The notes under the pieces are model-generated. The model did not search any database and was not told the DNA's origin. It worked only from the letters and a program-made list of their open reading frames with translations. From Asanoa siamensis (GTDB taxonomy: Bacteria; Actinomycetota; Actinomycetes; Mycobacteriales; Micromonosporaceae): DNA of 64,000 nucleotides. Each line of letters starts with the position of its first letter. Position 1 is the first letter of the stretch. The DNA lies in NCBI RefSeq assembly GCF_016862555.1, contig NZ_BONE01000035.1, positions 1-64,000 on the forward strand, read 5' to 3'. The translations under genes and the position numbers were made by a program. Shown here in pieces: positions 44,770-53,396 of this stretch.

Positions 44770-45669
44770 GTGCGGCGGGTGATGAGCGTTCCGGAGGGCT
44801 ACCACTTCGGTGGCTCGGTCGGTCCGATCCCGATGAGCCGCTGGGACCCGTGCGCCCGGTTCGACGGCGACACGTTCTGGTGGGCGACGCACACGCCGGC
44901 CGGCCCGGCCACGCTCTCCCTCCGTCGACAGGGCCGGGAGCTGACCGCCACCGGGTACGGGCCGGGTCAGGCGTGGGTCGTGGAGCAGGCCGACGCGGTC
45001 GCGGGGCTGCGCGACGACCTGGCCGGGTTCGCCGAACTCGCCGCCGCCCACCCGGTGGTCCGCGAGCTCGCCCGGGTGCACCGGGGCCGGCGGATCCCGG
45101 CGACCGGCATCGTCTTCCCCCGGCTGATGCGGGCGATCTTCGAGCAGAAGGTGACCGGCAAGGAGGCGTACCGCGGCTACGCGGCGACGGTCCGGAAGTT
45201 CGGCACCCCGGCGCCGGGTCCGGTCGACGGGCTGACGCTGCCGCCGCTGCCGGAGGTGATCGCGGCCCAGCCCTACTGGGTCTTCCACCCGTTCGGCGTG
45301 GAGCAGAAGCGGGCCGACACGCTGCGCCGGGCCGCCGCCGCGGCCGCCGCGATCGAGCGCTGCACGACCGCCGCCGAGGCCACGACCCGGATGCGGTCGA
45401 TCACCGGGATCGGCGTCTGGACGGCGGCCGAGGTGGTCCGGATCGCGTACGGCGACGCGGACGCGGTCAGCGTCGGCGACTTCCACATCCCCAACACGGT
45501 CGCCTGGAGCCTCGCGGGTGAGGCCCGCGGCACCGACGCCCGGATGCTCGAGCTGCTCGAACCGTTCCGCGGCCACCGCGGCCGGGTCTGCATGCTGATG
45601 GAGGCCAGCGGGCTGATGGCCCCCAAGTTCGGCCCGAGGATGCCGATCCGCTCGTTCGCCAGGTTCTAG
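44770..45669 (+). CDS. DNA-3-methyladenine glycosylase-type (AlkA-like) protein
   Basis: A 299-residue HhH-GPD base-excision glycosylase. Visible are FPRLMRAIFEQKVTGKEA before the lyase-type fold, the helix-hairpin-helix ITGIGVWTAAEVVR and the catalytic-Asp loop VSVGDFHIPN. It should remove alkylated bases from DNA. The start is GTG 44770; an ATG 12 bases later is possible. It ends in a four-base overlap with the DUF1990 gene. Repair role fits the family, not direct evidence here. Confidence 0.85.
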   Translation: MRRVMSVPEGYHFGGSVGPIPMSRWDPCARFDGDTFWWATHTPAGPATLSLRRQGRELTATGYGPGQAWVVEQADAVAGLRDDLAGFAELAAAHPVVRELARVHRGRRIPATGIVFPRLMRAIFEQKVTGKEAYRGYAATVRKFGTPAPGPVDGLTLPPLPEVIAAQPYWVFHPFGVEQKRADTLRRAAAAAAAIERCTTAAEATTRMRSITGIGVWTAAEVVRIAYGDADAVSVGDFHIPNTVAWSLAGEARGTDARMLELLEPFRGHRGRVCMLMEASGLMAPKFGPRMPIRSFARF

Positions 45670-46151
45670 CGGACCAGGCGTTTCAGCGCCCGCGCGCACC
45701 AGACCGCGTACGCCCGCTGGAAGAGCTTCGCTCCTGGCCCCGCCGCCTTCATCAGCCGGCCGGCCGGCACGCTGAACGCGGTCACCTCGAACCAGGTGGT
45801 GCCGTCGGCGTCCTGGGTGACCACGAACGCCTCCTCGCCGCGGGCGGGATGCCCCGGCAGCGTGCCGTAGGCCCAGCCGGCGCGGCCCGGCTCGTCGGCG
45901 ACCCAGACGATCCGGCAGGGCGCGCGCAGCGGCCCGATGTGCATCGTCACGTCGACGCCCGGCGCGGCCCGCTCCGAAGCCGTCTCGACCCGGATCCCGG
46001 CGGCCCGGTGCATCCGCCAGGTCAGCACCGCCCGCGCGGCGACCGCGAACACGTCGTGCCCGATCGCGGTGCGGTAGCGCAGGTGCCCGTACCCGGCGGG
46101 CAGGGGTCCGGTCTCGGTCGCGCCCACTTCGGCGTACGTGTAAGCGGTCAT
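45666..46151 (-). CDS. DUF1990-family protein
   Basis: A 161-residue protein starting MTAYTYAEVGATETGPLPAG. LRYRTAIGHDVFAVAARAVL, ASERAAPGVDVTMHIGPLRA and GHPARGEEAFVVTQDADGTTWFE match DUF1990. Related domains are fused to, or encoded next to, YndJ-type membrane proteins; that holds here, because its ATG overlaps the YndJ-like stop (ATGA). Function is unknown. It converges on the AlkA gene with a four-base overlap. Confidence 0.8.
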   Translation of the reverse strand: MTAYTYAEVGATETGPLPAGYGHLRYRTAIGHDVFAVAARAVLTWRMHRAAGIRVETASERAAPGVDVTMHIGPLRAPCRIVWVADEPGRAGWAYGTLPGHPARGEEAFVVTQDADGTTWFEVTAFSVPAGRLMKAAGPGAKLFQRAYAVWCARALKRLVR

Positions 46152-46948
46152 CGCGGAATCTCCGTCCGTCGCCAGGCGAGCAGCGCGCACAACGCGAAAC
46201 CGACCGCGTTGAGCAGCCCGTGCGTCGCCACCATCCAGGGGATCGACAGGTGCGGCACCGGGAACACGTGCCCGGCCGCCCAGTCGAGGGCCAGCAGCAT
46301 GGTGACCACCAGCATGCCGGACGAGATCGTGAACAGCACGCGGACCCGGCGCGGTGCGGTCGTCCGGATCCGGGTGACGGTCAGCCCGGCGACGAGCCAC
46401 ATGCCGAGGGTCAGCAGGCCGGCGCCGACGAGTTCGACCTCGTCGCTGAGGAAGTAGCCGACCAGCACGGTGCCGGTGCCGGCGGGGACGCACCAGGCGG
46501 CCGCGCGGCCGAGCATCGAGTCGCCGGTCGCGCGGCAGACGAGGGCGGCGACCACGGCCGCGACGAGGCCGGCGTAGTGCAGGTGCGGCACGGTGAGCGC
46601 GAGCGTCTCCAGCGGAAAGCCGAGGAGCCGGTGCCCGGCCCGCTCCGCGACGAGGGCGGACGCGGCGACGACGGGCGCGGCCAGCCCGGTCGCCACGGCG
46701 ACGTCGGCGGCGGCGAACCGGCGCAGCCCGCGCACGGCGCCGGCGGCGAGGACGACCGTCAGGGCGAGGTAGGGGACGGCGAGCAGGGCGGCGCCGGTGC
46801 CGCGCGGCAGCCAGAGGGCGACGGCGGCGGGCAGGGCGACCCACGGCCAGACCCGCCGGACGGCGACGGGCGCGCCGACCAGACGCAACGCCAGCGGCAC
46901 CAGCACGAGCATGGCGAGCGCGTCGACGAGGTTCAGCAGCACGACCAC
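46148..46948 (-). CDS. YndJ-like polytopic membrane protein
   Basis: A 266-residue protein with about eight hydrophobic helices, a YndJ-type layout (MVVLLNLVDALAMLVLVPLA, TVPHLHYAGLVAAVV, SIPWMVATHGLLNAVGFAL). HLHYAG and the late HGLLN motif are characteristic. The start GTG 46948 lies only a few bases from a TetR-type palindrome, so transcription may begin at or just after it. It forms an overlapping pair with DUF1990. Function unknown; a sensor or transport role is possible. Confidence 0.75.
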   Translation of the reverse strand: MVVLLNLVDALAMLVLVPLALRLVGAPVAVRRVWPWVALPAAVALWLPRGTGAALLAVPYLALTVVLAAGAVRGLRRFAAADVAVATGLAAPVVAASALVAERAGHRLLGFPLETLALTVPHLHYAGLVAAVVAALVCRATGDSMLGRAAAWCVPAGTGTVLVGYFLSDEVELVGAGLLTLGMWLVAGLTVTRIRTTAPRRVRVLFTISSGMLVVTMLLALDWAAGHVFPVPHLSIPWMVATHGLLNAVGFALCALLAWRRTEIPR

Positions 46949-46955
46949 GAGATCA

Positions 46956-46971
46956 TTTGAACACGTTCAAA
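46956..46971. promoter_or_regulatory. TetR-type palindromic operator
   Basis: TTTGAAC-AC-GTTCAAA is a perfect 7+7 palindrome around a 2-base centre, seven bases before the YndJ-like start. Such spacing and sequence match many TetR-family boxes. No TetR gene is in the window, so the repressor would be encoded elsewhere. Confidence 0.55.
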
Positions 46972-47017
46972 GTGCCGTGGTCGATGTGACGTGCCCCATG
47001 CGCCCGCCGGCCGGGCG

Positions 47018-47046
47018 CGGGTCGGCCCCTGATCGGGACCGACCCG
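47018..47046 (-). terminator. Hairpin terminator after the peptidoglycan-binding gene
   Basis: CGGGTCGGCCCC (47018-47029) and GGGACCGACCCG (47035-47046) pair at 11 of 12 positions around TGATC. It lies nine bases after the stop of the minus-strand gene at 47055. There is no U-tract, as is usual for GC-rich actinomycete terminators. Confidence 0.65.
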
Positions 47047-47054
47047 GCCGGCGA

Positions 47055-47522
47055 TCAGTAGAAGCTGCGGCAGGGAGTGGTGACGAAGTCTCCGGACAAC
47101 ACCGGGAACGCCAGGTGGTCAGCGGTCTGCGGCCCGTAGATCCCGTCGGCGGAGATGCCCTCGCGCCGCTGAGCCCGGATGAGGGCGGCCTTGGTGAGTG
47201 CGCCGAAGTCCCGGTCCTGGGTCAGCTTCTCGCCGTAGCACATGTTCAGGGCCTGCTGGAGCCCCCAGATCGCGCTGCCGGTGCCGGCCGGGGTGGGCCC
47301 GTCACCCTGCCGCAACTGGCAGCCCCGGACCCAGACGCCGCTCGAGTTGCGGTAGACCGGCACGGACAGGTCCTTGTTCCACTTGGAGGACCACCAGTAG
47401 CCGTGCAGGTTGCACGTGGCCGGCGCGGCCGACGCGGGCCCGGCGACACCGAGCACCCCACCCGCGGCGAGCGCCACGACGGCACTGACAACGGCCAACC
47501 CCCTGCGAATTCTGCTGTTCAC
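47055..47522 (-). CDS. Secreted peptidoglycan-binding-domain protein
   Basis: A 155-residue exported protein. GTG 47522 is preceded by GGAGGGGG. The signal peptide is MNSRIRRGLAVVSAVVALAA through GPASA, cleaved near APATC. The mature part has a variable middle with cysteines (ATCNLHGYWW ... GCQLRQGDG) and a C-terminal peptidoglycan-binding repeat (LTQDRDFGALTKAALIRAQR, GISADGIYGPQTADHL). No catalytic domain is present, so it may act as a wall-binding adaptor. A hairpin terminator follows. Confidence 0.8.
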   Translation of the reverse strand: MNSRIRRGLAVVSAVVALAAGGVLGVAGPASAAPATCNLHGYWWSSKWNKDLSVPVYRNSSGVWVRGCQLRQGDGPTPAGTGSAIWGLQQALNMCYGEKLTQDRDFGALTKAALIRAQRREGISADGIYGPQTADHLAFPVLSGDFVTTPCRSFY

Positions 47523-47708
47523 GCTTGTTCCCCCTCCACCGGCACCCCGTCCAGGACCCACCGGCAGTAGACAGCGGTAAATATTCGCAGAGGTTAGCGA
47601 ACGGTCCACAGTGCCCACTCCCGAGGTCACCGAGTCCCGCGCTCCCGCATGTCGGGACGGCGGCACGGTGTGGACGGCCCGCATGGTGGGCGCCGCTGCA
47701 CTGGCCCG

Positions 47709-48182
47709 ATGAAGATCGATATCCGACCGGCCCGCGACGGCGATGCCGGCGAGGCGTGGACCGTGCAGCGGGCCGCGTTTCTCTCCGAAGCCCAGCGCTA
47801 CGACGACCCGCATCTGCCCGTGCTCACCGAGACCCTGGCCGAGTTGGCGGCGGTCATCGGCGGGCCCACGACCGTCCTGGTCGGGCGCGACCCGAACGGG
47901 CGCATGGTCGTCGTCGGGCGGGGGCGGGTCGACGAGGACGACACCTGCCACATCGGCCGCCTAGCCGTCGTGCCGGATCTTCGCGGGCGCGGGCTCGGCC
48001 GGCTGATGCTCGGGGCCGTCGAGGCCGCCCACCCGCGGGCCGAACGGTTCGAGTTGTTCACCGGCGCCGAGAGTCACGACAACATCCGGCTCTACGAGCG
48101 CAACGGCTACGCGATCATCGCCAGGCGGCGGCTCGCGCGTGGGCCCGGCCTCGTTTACCTCGCCAAAGCCGGCGTGCGCTAG
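47709..48182 (+). CDS. GNAT-family acetyltransferase
   Basis: A 157-residue single-domain GNAT starting MKIDIRPARDGDAGEAW. The acetyl-CoA loop is LAVVPDLRGRGLGRLMLG, followed by FELFTGAESHDNIRLYERNG and YAIIARRRL. The substrate is not known. It is divergent from the peptidoglycan-binding gene across 186 bases that include the AT-rich TAAATATT near 47578, a possible -10 on either strand. The dNTPase gene starts nine bases after its stop. Confidence 0.82.
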   Translation: MKIDIRPARDGDAGEAWTVQRAAFLSEAQRYDDPHLPVLTETLAELAAVIGGPTTVLVGRDPNGRMVVVGRGRVDEDDTCHIGRLAVVPDLRGRGLGRLMLGAVEAAHPRAERFELFTGAESHDNIRLYERNGYAIIARRRLARGPGLVYLAKAGVR

Positions 48183-48191
48183 CGTCGGATC

Positions 48192-49703
48192 ATGTCGGAG
48201 CCGGTCGACCCTCGTGCCCGGCGGCTGTTCGATACCGGGCCCACCGGGCCCGGGGATCTGGCCGCCAGCCCCTTTCGCGCCGATCGCGACCGGATCGTCA
48301 CCTCGCCCTTCTTCGCCCGGCTCGGTGGGGTCACCCAGGTGATCAGCCCGGGCGGCTCCGGGCTGCTCGTGCACAACCGGCTCACCCACAGCCTCAAGGT
48401 CGCCCAGGTCGCCCGGGCCATCGCCGAGCGACTCACCGCCGACCCCGCCAACCGGAACCTGCTCGACAAGCTCGGTGGCTGCGATCCCGACGTCGTCGAG
48501 GCCGCCGCGCTCGCCCACGACCTGGGCCACCCGCCGTTCGGGCACCTCGGCGAGGCCGTGCTCGACCGGCTGGCCCGGGAGCGGCTCGGGCTCCCCGACG
48601 GGTTCGAGGGCAACGCCCAGTCGTACCGCATCGTGACCAGCACCGAGATCCGTGGCGCCGCGACCATCGGGCTCAACCTGACCGCCGCGGTCCGTGCGGC
48701 GATCGTCAAGTACCCGTGGACCCGGCTCGGCTACCCCGACCCGCACCCGCGGCGCATGTCGCCTCCCCCGCGCGGTGCGTCCGCGCCGAGTTGGGCGCCC
48801 GAGAGCGGTTCGGCCAAGTTCGGGGCCTACACCACCGAGGTCGACGACCTGCGGCAGGCCCGCGCACCGTTCGCCGGGAAGATCCCCGACTGGCAGCAGA
48901 CCGTCGAGGCGTCCATCATGGACACCGCCGACGACATCGCGTACGCCATCCACGACGTCGAGGACTTCCACCGCGTCGGCGTGCTCCAGCAGGGCACCGT
49001 CGCGGCCGAGCTGATCGGCTGGCAGCGCGAGGCCAAGCGGCTCGGTGGGCTCTCCGACGCCGCGCTGGACGGGAGCAGCCGGCAGGCCGGTGCCGCGATC
49101 GAGAAGCTGCGCCGCCGGCTGCACCGCCGCGACCGCTGGGTCACCGACGACGAGGCGTTCGCGGAGGCCGTCGAGCAGGTCCGGCACGACCTCGTCGACG
49201 GGCTGCTGGCCGACCAGTTCGACGGCTCCGTCGCGGCGGAGCAATATGTCGCCCGGTTCTCCGGGCGGTGGACCCGCCGCCTCGTCGACGCGATCCGGCT
49301 CACCGACAGCCCGGCGGTCCGCTCCGGCCACGTGTTGCTCGACCGGCCGCAGTGGCACGAGGTGCAGGTGCTCAAGCTGATCCACCACCGCTTCGTGCTG
49401 GACCGGCCCGACCTGGCCCTGCACCAGCGCGGCCAGGCTCGGCTGCTGGGCACCCTGGTCGAGGCCCTGCTGGCCTGGATCGTCGACCCGGCCGAGGAGG
49501 CCCGGCTGCCGCAGCGCCTGCACGACCTGGTCGAGCTCGCCGAGGCCGAGTTGCCGCCCGGCACGCCGGACCGTGCGGCCCGGGCGCGCGGGCGGGCGAT
49601 CGTCGACTTCGTCGCCGCGCTGACCGACCAGCAGGCGGTCGCGCTCCTCGACGCGCTGTCGGGTCGGTCGGGTCAGCTCTGGACCGATGCGTTCGTACTC
49701 TGA
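48192..49703 (+). CDS. dgt: dGTP triphosphohydrolase-like HD dNTPase
   Basis: A 503-residue HD-domain protein. The metal-site residues are visible in NRLTHSLKVAQVARAI and ALAHDLGHPPFGHLGE, then NAQSYRI and the later TADDIAYAIHDVEDF. It belongs to the dGTPase-type family that cleaves dNTPs to deoxynucleosides and triphosphate, balancing nucleotide pools and sometimes limiting phage. The middle insert (HPRRMSPPPRGASAPSWAPE) is typical for actinomycete forms. ATG 48192 has no clear Shine-Dalgarno, and the preceding GNAT is close. Confidence 0.85.
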   Translation: MSEPVDPRARRLFDTGPTGPGDLAASPFRADRDRIVTSPFFARLGGVTQVISPGGSGLLVHNRLTHSLKVAQVARAIAERLTADPANRNLLDKLGGCDPDVVEAAALAHDLGHPPFGHLGEAVLDRLARERLGLPDGFEGNAQSYRIVTSTEIRGAATIGLNLTAAVRAAIVKYPWTRLGYPDPHPRRMSPPPRGASAPSWAPESGSAKFGAYTTEVDDLRQARAPFAGKIPDWQQTVEASIMDTADDIAYAIHDVEDFHRVGVLQQGTVAAELIGWQREAKRLGGLSDAALDGSSRQAGAAIEKLRRRLHRRDRWVTDDEAFAEAVEQVRHDLVDGLLADQFDGSVAAEQYVARFSGRWTRRLVDAIRLTDSPAVRSGHVLLDRPQWHEVQVLKLIHHRFVLDRPDLALHQRGQARLLGTLVEALLAWIVDPAEEARLPQRLHDLVELAEAELPPGTPDRAARARGRAIVDFVAALTDQQAVALLDALSGRSGQLWTDAFVL

Positions 49704-49715
49704 GACAGTGCCCGA

Positions 49716-50216
49716 ATGGATCTGACCGATACGCCGACGAACGTCACGATCCTGTGCGCCGTGGCCATGGTGGTCGGCGTGTTCGGCGTGGTCATCCCGT
49801 TCCTGCCCGGGCTGCTGCTGTGCTGGACGTCCGCCGTCGCCTGGGCGATCTTCGCGGGTGAGGGCGCGACCCGCTGGGGCCTGCTCGCGCTCGTCACCCT
49901 CATCGCGGCGGTCGGCATCTTCGTCAAGTACGCCTGGCCGGGCCGCAACCTGAAACGCAGCGGCGTACCCAACCGGACCCTGCTCCTCGGCGGCGTCCTC
50001 GCGATCGTCGGCTTCTTCCTGATCCCCGTCGTCGGCCTCGTCATCGGTTTCGTCGCCGGCGTCTGGCTCGCGGAGATCGCCCGCCTCGGCGACAGCAAGC
50101 TGGCCTGGCCGTCGACGAAGCACGCGATCAAGGCGGCCGGCCTGGCGATGCTCGTCGAGTTGGGGGCGGCGCTGTTCATCGCGATCACCTGGGTGGCGGC
50201 CGTCGTGGTGAGCTGA
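49716..50216 (+). CDS. DUF456-family membrane protein
   Basis: A 166-residue membrane protein with four to five hydrophobic helices. The start MDLTDTPTNVTILCAVAMVV, then GVVIPFLPGLLLCWTSAVAW and GFFLIPVVGLVIGFVAGVWL fit DUF456, which has a glycine-rich repeated helix pair. It follows the dNTPase by 12 bases in the same direction. No function has been settled for the family. Confidence 0.82.
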   Translation: MDLTDTPTNVTILCAVAMVVGVFGVVIPFLPGLLLCWTSAVAWAIFAGEGATRWGLLALVTLIAAVGIFVKYAWPGRNLKRSGVPNRTLLLGGVLAIVGFFLIPVVGLVIGFVAGVWLAEIARLGDSKLAWPSTKHAIKAAGLAMLVELGAALFIAITWVAAVVVS

Positions 50217-50267
50217 AAGCGGCGGCTGGGACTTCTTTCGATACGCGCGTCTGGAAGACTCTGTGAG

Positions 50268-51386
50268 ATGGACCTGCCGATCAACCCGCCGGTCGAGCCG
50301 ATGCTCGCCAAGAGCGTGCCGGCGATCCCCGAGGCCGAGGGCATGAGCTACGAGCCCAAATGGGACGGGTTCCGGTGCATCGTGTTCCGCGACGGCGACG
50401 AGGTCGAGCTGGCCAGCCGGGGCGGCAAGACCCTGACCCGCTACTTCCCCGAGGTCGTCGAGCAGGCGAAGGCGCAGCTACCCGAGCGGTGCGCGGTCGA
50501 CGGCGAGATCGTGGTCATCCACCGGGCGCAGGGGCAGCAGCCCAAGCTCGAGTGGGACTGGCTGACGCAGCGCATCCACCCGGCCGCGTCGCGGGTCAAG
50601 CTGCTGGCACAGGAGACGCCGGCCGACTTCGTGGCCTTCGACCTGCTGGCGCTCGGTGACGAGGCGCTGGTCGACCAGCCCTACGCGACCCGCCGGGCCA
50701 GGCTCGAGCAGGCGCTGGCCGGGGTCAAGTCGCCGGTGCACGTCACGCCGACCACGCACGACATCGAGACCGCGCGGCGCTGGTTCGAGATCTTCGAGGG
50801 CGCCGGGCTCGACGGGCTGATCGCCAAGCCGGCCGACATCGCGTACGAGCCCAACAAGCGGTTGATGTTCAAGATCAAGCACGCGCGTACGGCCGACGCC
50901 GTGGTCGCCGGTTTCCGCTGGCACAAATCGGGCCCCGTGGTCGGCTCGCTGCTACTCGGCCTCTACGACGAGGAGGGCGTGCTGCACCACGTCGGCGTCT
51001 CGTCGTCCTTCAGCATGGCCCGCCGTGCGGAGCTCCTCGACGAGCTCGCCGACCACCGCGAGCCGGCCGAGCACCCGTGGATCGACGCCGACAGCGACGA
51101 GCAGCAGGTCGGCCCGACGAGCGCGACCGGCCAGCGCCGCCCCGGCGGGGTGAGCCGGTGGACGGGCGGGAAAAACCTGGCATGGGAGCCGCTGCGCCCC
51201 GACCTGGTGGTCGAGGTCGGCTACGACGCGATGGAGGGCGACCGCTTCCGGCACACCGCCCAGTTCGTCCGCTGGCGCCCCGACCGCGACCCGCGCTCGT
51301 GCGGCTACGACCAGCTCGACCGTCCTGTCCGCTTCGACGTCGACCAGGTGCTGGGTGGCGACCCGGCCGCCGGCACGGGAGTTTAA
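50268..51386 (+). CDS. ligC: ATP-dependent DNA ligase, LigC type
   Basis: A 372-residue ligase. The adenylated lysine is Lys31 in YEPKWDGFRC; downstream motifs include LASRGGKTLTRYFPEV, VDGEIVVI, EGLIAKP-like LDGLIAKP, FKIKHARTADAVVAGFR and the OB-fold end VRWRPDRDPRSCGYDQLDRP. This is the size and pattern of mycobacterial LigC, which can act in repair. No Ku gene is in the window. A separate LigD-type polymerase gene lies 2.5 kb away on the other strand. Confidence 0.88.
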   Translation: MDLPINPPVEPMLAKSVPAIPEAEGMSYEPKWDGFRCIVFRDGDEVELASRGGKTLTRYFPEVVEQAKAQLPERCAVDGEIVVIHRAQGQQPKLEWDWLTQRIHPAASRVKLLAQETPADFVAFDLLALGDEALVDQPYATRRARLEQALAGVKSPVHVTPTTHDIETARRWFEIFEGAGLDGLIAKPADIAYEPNKRLMFKIKHARTADAVVAGFRWHKSGPVVGSLLLGLYDEEGVLHHVGVSSSFSMARRAELLDELADHREPAEHPWIDADSDEQQVGPTSATGQRRPGGVSRWTGGKNLAWEPLRPDLVVEVGYDAMEGDRFRHTAQFVRWRPDRDPRSCGYDQLDRPVRFDVDQVLGGDPAAGTGV

Positions 51387-51390
51387 CGAA

Positions 51391-52944
51391 GTGCGCCTCC
51401 GTCTGATCGCCCTCGGCCTCCTCGCCGGCCTGCTCGTGCTGGCCGGCTGCACCGTGCCGGTCGTCGCGCCCAACTCGGGCAACAACGTGCCGCCCGCCGG
51501 CCAGCCCGCGCCGGCCGCGTCCGGCCAGCCCGACTGGCGCAACTGCGACAGCATCCCCAACCAGCTGATCGGCCGCGGCGCGCGCGGGATGAGCTACGAC
51601 TGCGCCACGATCAAGGTGCCGCAGGACTGGGCCGATGCCGGCAACGGGCAGACGTTCGACATCGCGCTGATCCGGGTGCGCTCCGACAAGCAGCACGACC
51701 GGATCGGCTCGCTGCTGGTCAACCCCGGCGGCCCTGGCGCCTCCGGCGTCAACCTGGCCGTCTACCTCTCGTTCGGCTCGGCGTTCCAGGGCATCCCGGA
51801 AGAGGTGACCGACCGGTTCGACATCGTGGGCTTCGACCCGCGTGGTGTCGCCCGGTCCAGCCCGGTCGAGTGCATCAGCGACGCGCGACTCGACGAGAGC
51901 TTCGGCTACGTGCCCGACCCGGAGACGCAAGCACAGTTCGACGGCCTGGTCGACCTCAACAAGAGCATCGGCCGCGACTGCGGCGCGAAATACGGCGACA
52001 AGCTCAAGCTCTTCTCGACCGTGCAGACCGCCCGCGACATGGACGCGATCCGCGCCGCGGTGGGCGACCAGAAGATGACCTACCTGGGTTACTCCTACGG
52101 CACGCTGCTCGGCGCGACGTACGCCCAGCTCTATCCGCAGAACGTGCGGGCGCTCGTGCTCGACGGCGCGGTCGACCCGAAGCAGAACTTCGTCGCCGGC
52201 TCGGAGAGCCAGGCGAAAGGCTTCGCGCTGGCCTTCGACAACTTCGCGAAGTGGTGCACGGCGACACCCGACAAGTGCCCGATCGCGCCCGACGCGAAGG
52301 CGGCGGTGAACGCGGCCATCGACAAGGCCGAGGTCTCCCCCGTCACCGGCGCGGGCGGCCGCGAGGCGACCTCGGGCTGGGTGTTCTACGCGGTGATCTC
52401 GTCGCTCTACACCCAATCGGGCTGGCAGGCGCTGGCCAGCGCGATCAAGTCGCTGGAGGGCGGCAACCCGGCCCAGGTGTTCCAGCTCGCCGACAGCTAC
52501 GCGGAGCGCGAGCCCGACGGCACCTACTCCAACCTGTTCGACGCCAACATCGCCGTCAACTGCGCCGACCAGGCGACGCTGCCCGACGCCGCGCAGATCC
52601 GCGCGCTGCAGGGCCAGTGGCGCACGCAGATCCCGCTGTTCGGGGCGCCGCTAGCCGTCGGCATGCTGCCGTGCGCCGAGTGGCCGGGCGGGCACGACCC
52701 CTACCCGACCGGTCCGGCGACCGGCTCGGCGCCGATCCTGGTGGTGGGCACGACCGGTGACCCGGCGACGCCGTACGCGCAGGCACCCGCCCTGGCCACC
52801 ATGCTCGGCGTCGGACGGCTGTTGACCTGGGAGGGTGAGGGCCACACCGCCTACCCGCAGACCGGGTGCATCACCGAGGCGGTCGACGCCTACATCCTCA
52901 ATCAGACGCTTCCGCCCGAGGGGAAGCGCTGCCCGGCGCAATAG
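51391..52944 (+). CDS. Secreted alpha/beta hydrolase, tripeptidyl-aminopeptidase-like lipoprotein
   Basis: A 517-residue exported hydrolase. GTG 51391 lies four bases after the ligase stop. Signal MRLRLIALGLLAGLLVLAGC ends in a lipobox, giving a lipid anchor. The fold is that of SlpD/Tap-type peptidases: SLLVNPGGPGASGVNLA, FDIVGFDPRGVARS, the nucleophile Ser235 in YLGYSYGTLLG, and VVGTTGDPATPY plus GEGHTAYPQTGC at the end. It should clip short peptides outside the cell. Its 3' end overlaps the K+ channel gene by 47 bases. Confidence 0.88.
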   Translation: MRLRLIALGLLAGLLVLAGCTVPVVAPNSGNNVPPAGQPAPAASGQPDWRNCDSIPNQLIGRGARGMSYDCATIKVPQDWADAGNGQTFDIALIRVRSDKQHDRIGSLLVNPGGPGASGVNLAVYLSFGSAFQGIPEEVTDRFDIVGFDPRGVARSSPVECISDARLDESFGYVPDPETQAQFDGLVDLNKSIGRDCGAKYGDKLKLFSTVQTARDMDAIRAAVGDQKMTYLGYSYGTLLGATYAQLYPQNVRALVLDGAVDPKQNFVAGSESQAKGFALAFDNFAKWCTATPDKCPIAPDAKAAVNAAIDKAEVSPVTGAGGREATSGWVFYAVISSLYTQSGWQALASAIKSLEGGNPAQVFQLADSYAEREPDGTYSNLFDANIAVNCADQATLPDAAQIRALQGQWRTQIPLFGAPLAVGMLPCAEWPGGHDPYPTGPATGSAPILVVGTTGDPATPYAQAPALATMLGVGRLLTWEGEGHTAYPQTGCITEAVDAYILNQTLPPEGKRCPAQ

Positions 52945-53350
52945 GGGCGTCCCGGGCGGCCATCTCCTCCAGCATCCGGCGCACGGCGCGCAGGTTGTGC
53001 TTGAGCTCCTCCTGCTCGTCGTGCCGGAACGCGTCGGTGTCGACGATCAGCCTGCTGGCGAAGTGCGCCGTGATCAGCGGGATCACCAGCAGCACCATCG
53101 TGGAGATGAGCACGACCGCGATGGCGCGGGCCTGCCAGGTGTCCGGCGAGATGTCGCCGTACCCCACGGTCGACGCGGTGACCACCGCCCACCAGAGCGA
53201 GTCGCCGACGTCGACCTTCTCGAAGATGCTGTAGAGCGCCGCGGCGATCACGATCATCAGGGCGTACGACAGCATCAGCGTCCGCGGCGAGTTGGCGAAG
53301 TAGACCAGTCCGCGGTAGATCGCCTTGAACGGCAGCAGCAAGGCCTTCAT
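52898..53350 (-). CDS. Two-helix potassium channel
   Basis: A 150-residue ion channel of the KcsA type. Two membrane helices surround a pore loop with the selectivity filter TVGYGD at residues 61-66 (SLWWAVVTASTVGYGDISPD). A short basic C-terminal tail rich in charged residues (RHDEQEELKHNLRAVRRML) follows. No RCK or cyclic-nucleotide domain is attached. The stop lies inside the 3' end of the hydrolase gene; 47-base overlaps of convergent genes are not rare in such compact genomes. Confidence 0.88.
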   Translation of the reverse strand: MKALLLPFKAIYRGLVYFANSPRTLMLSYALMIVIAAALYSIFEKVDVGDSLWWAVVTASTVGYGDISPDTWQARAIAVVLISTMVLLVIPLITAHFASRLIVDTDAFRHDEQEELKHNLRAVRRMLEEMAARDAPIAPGSASPRAEASD

Positions 53351-53396
53351 GAGGGGTCATCATGCACCCGCCGCGCCATGTGCGAGGCTGCTCCGC

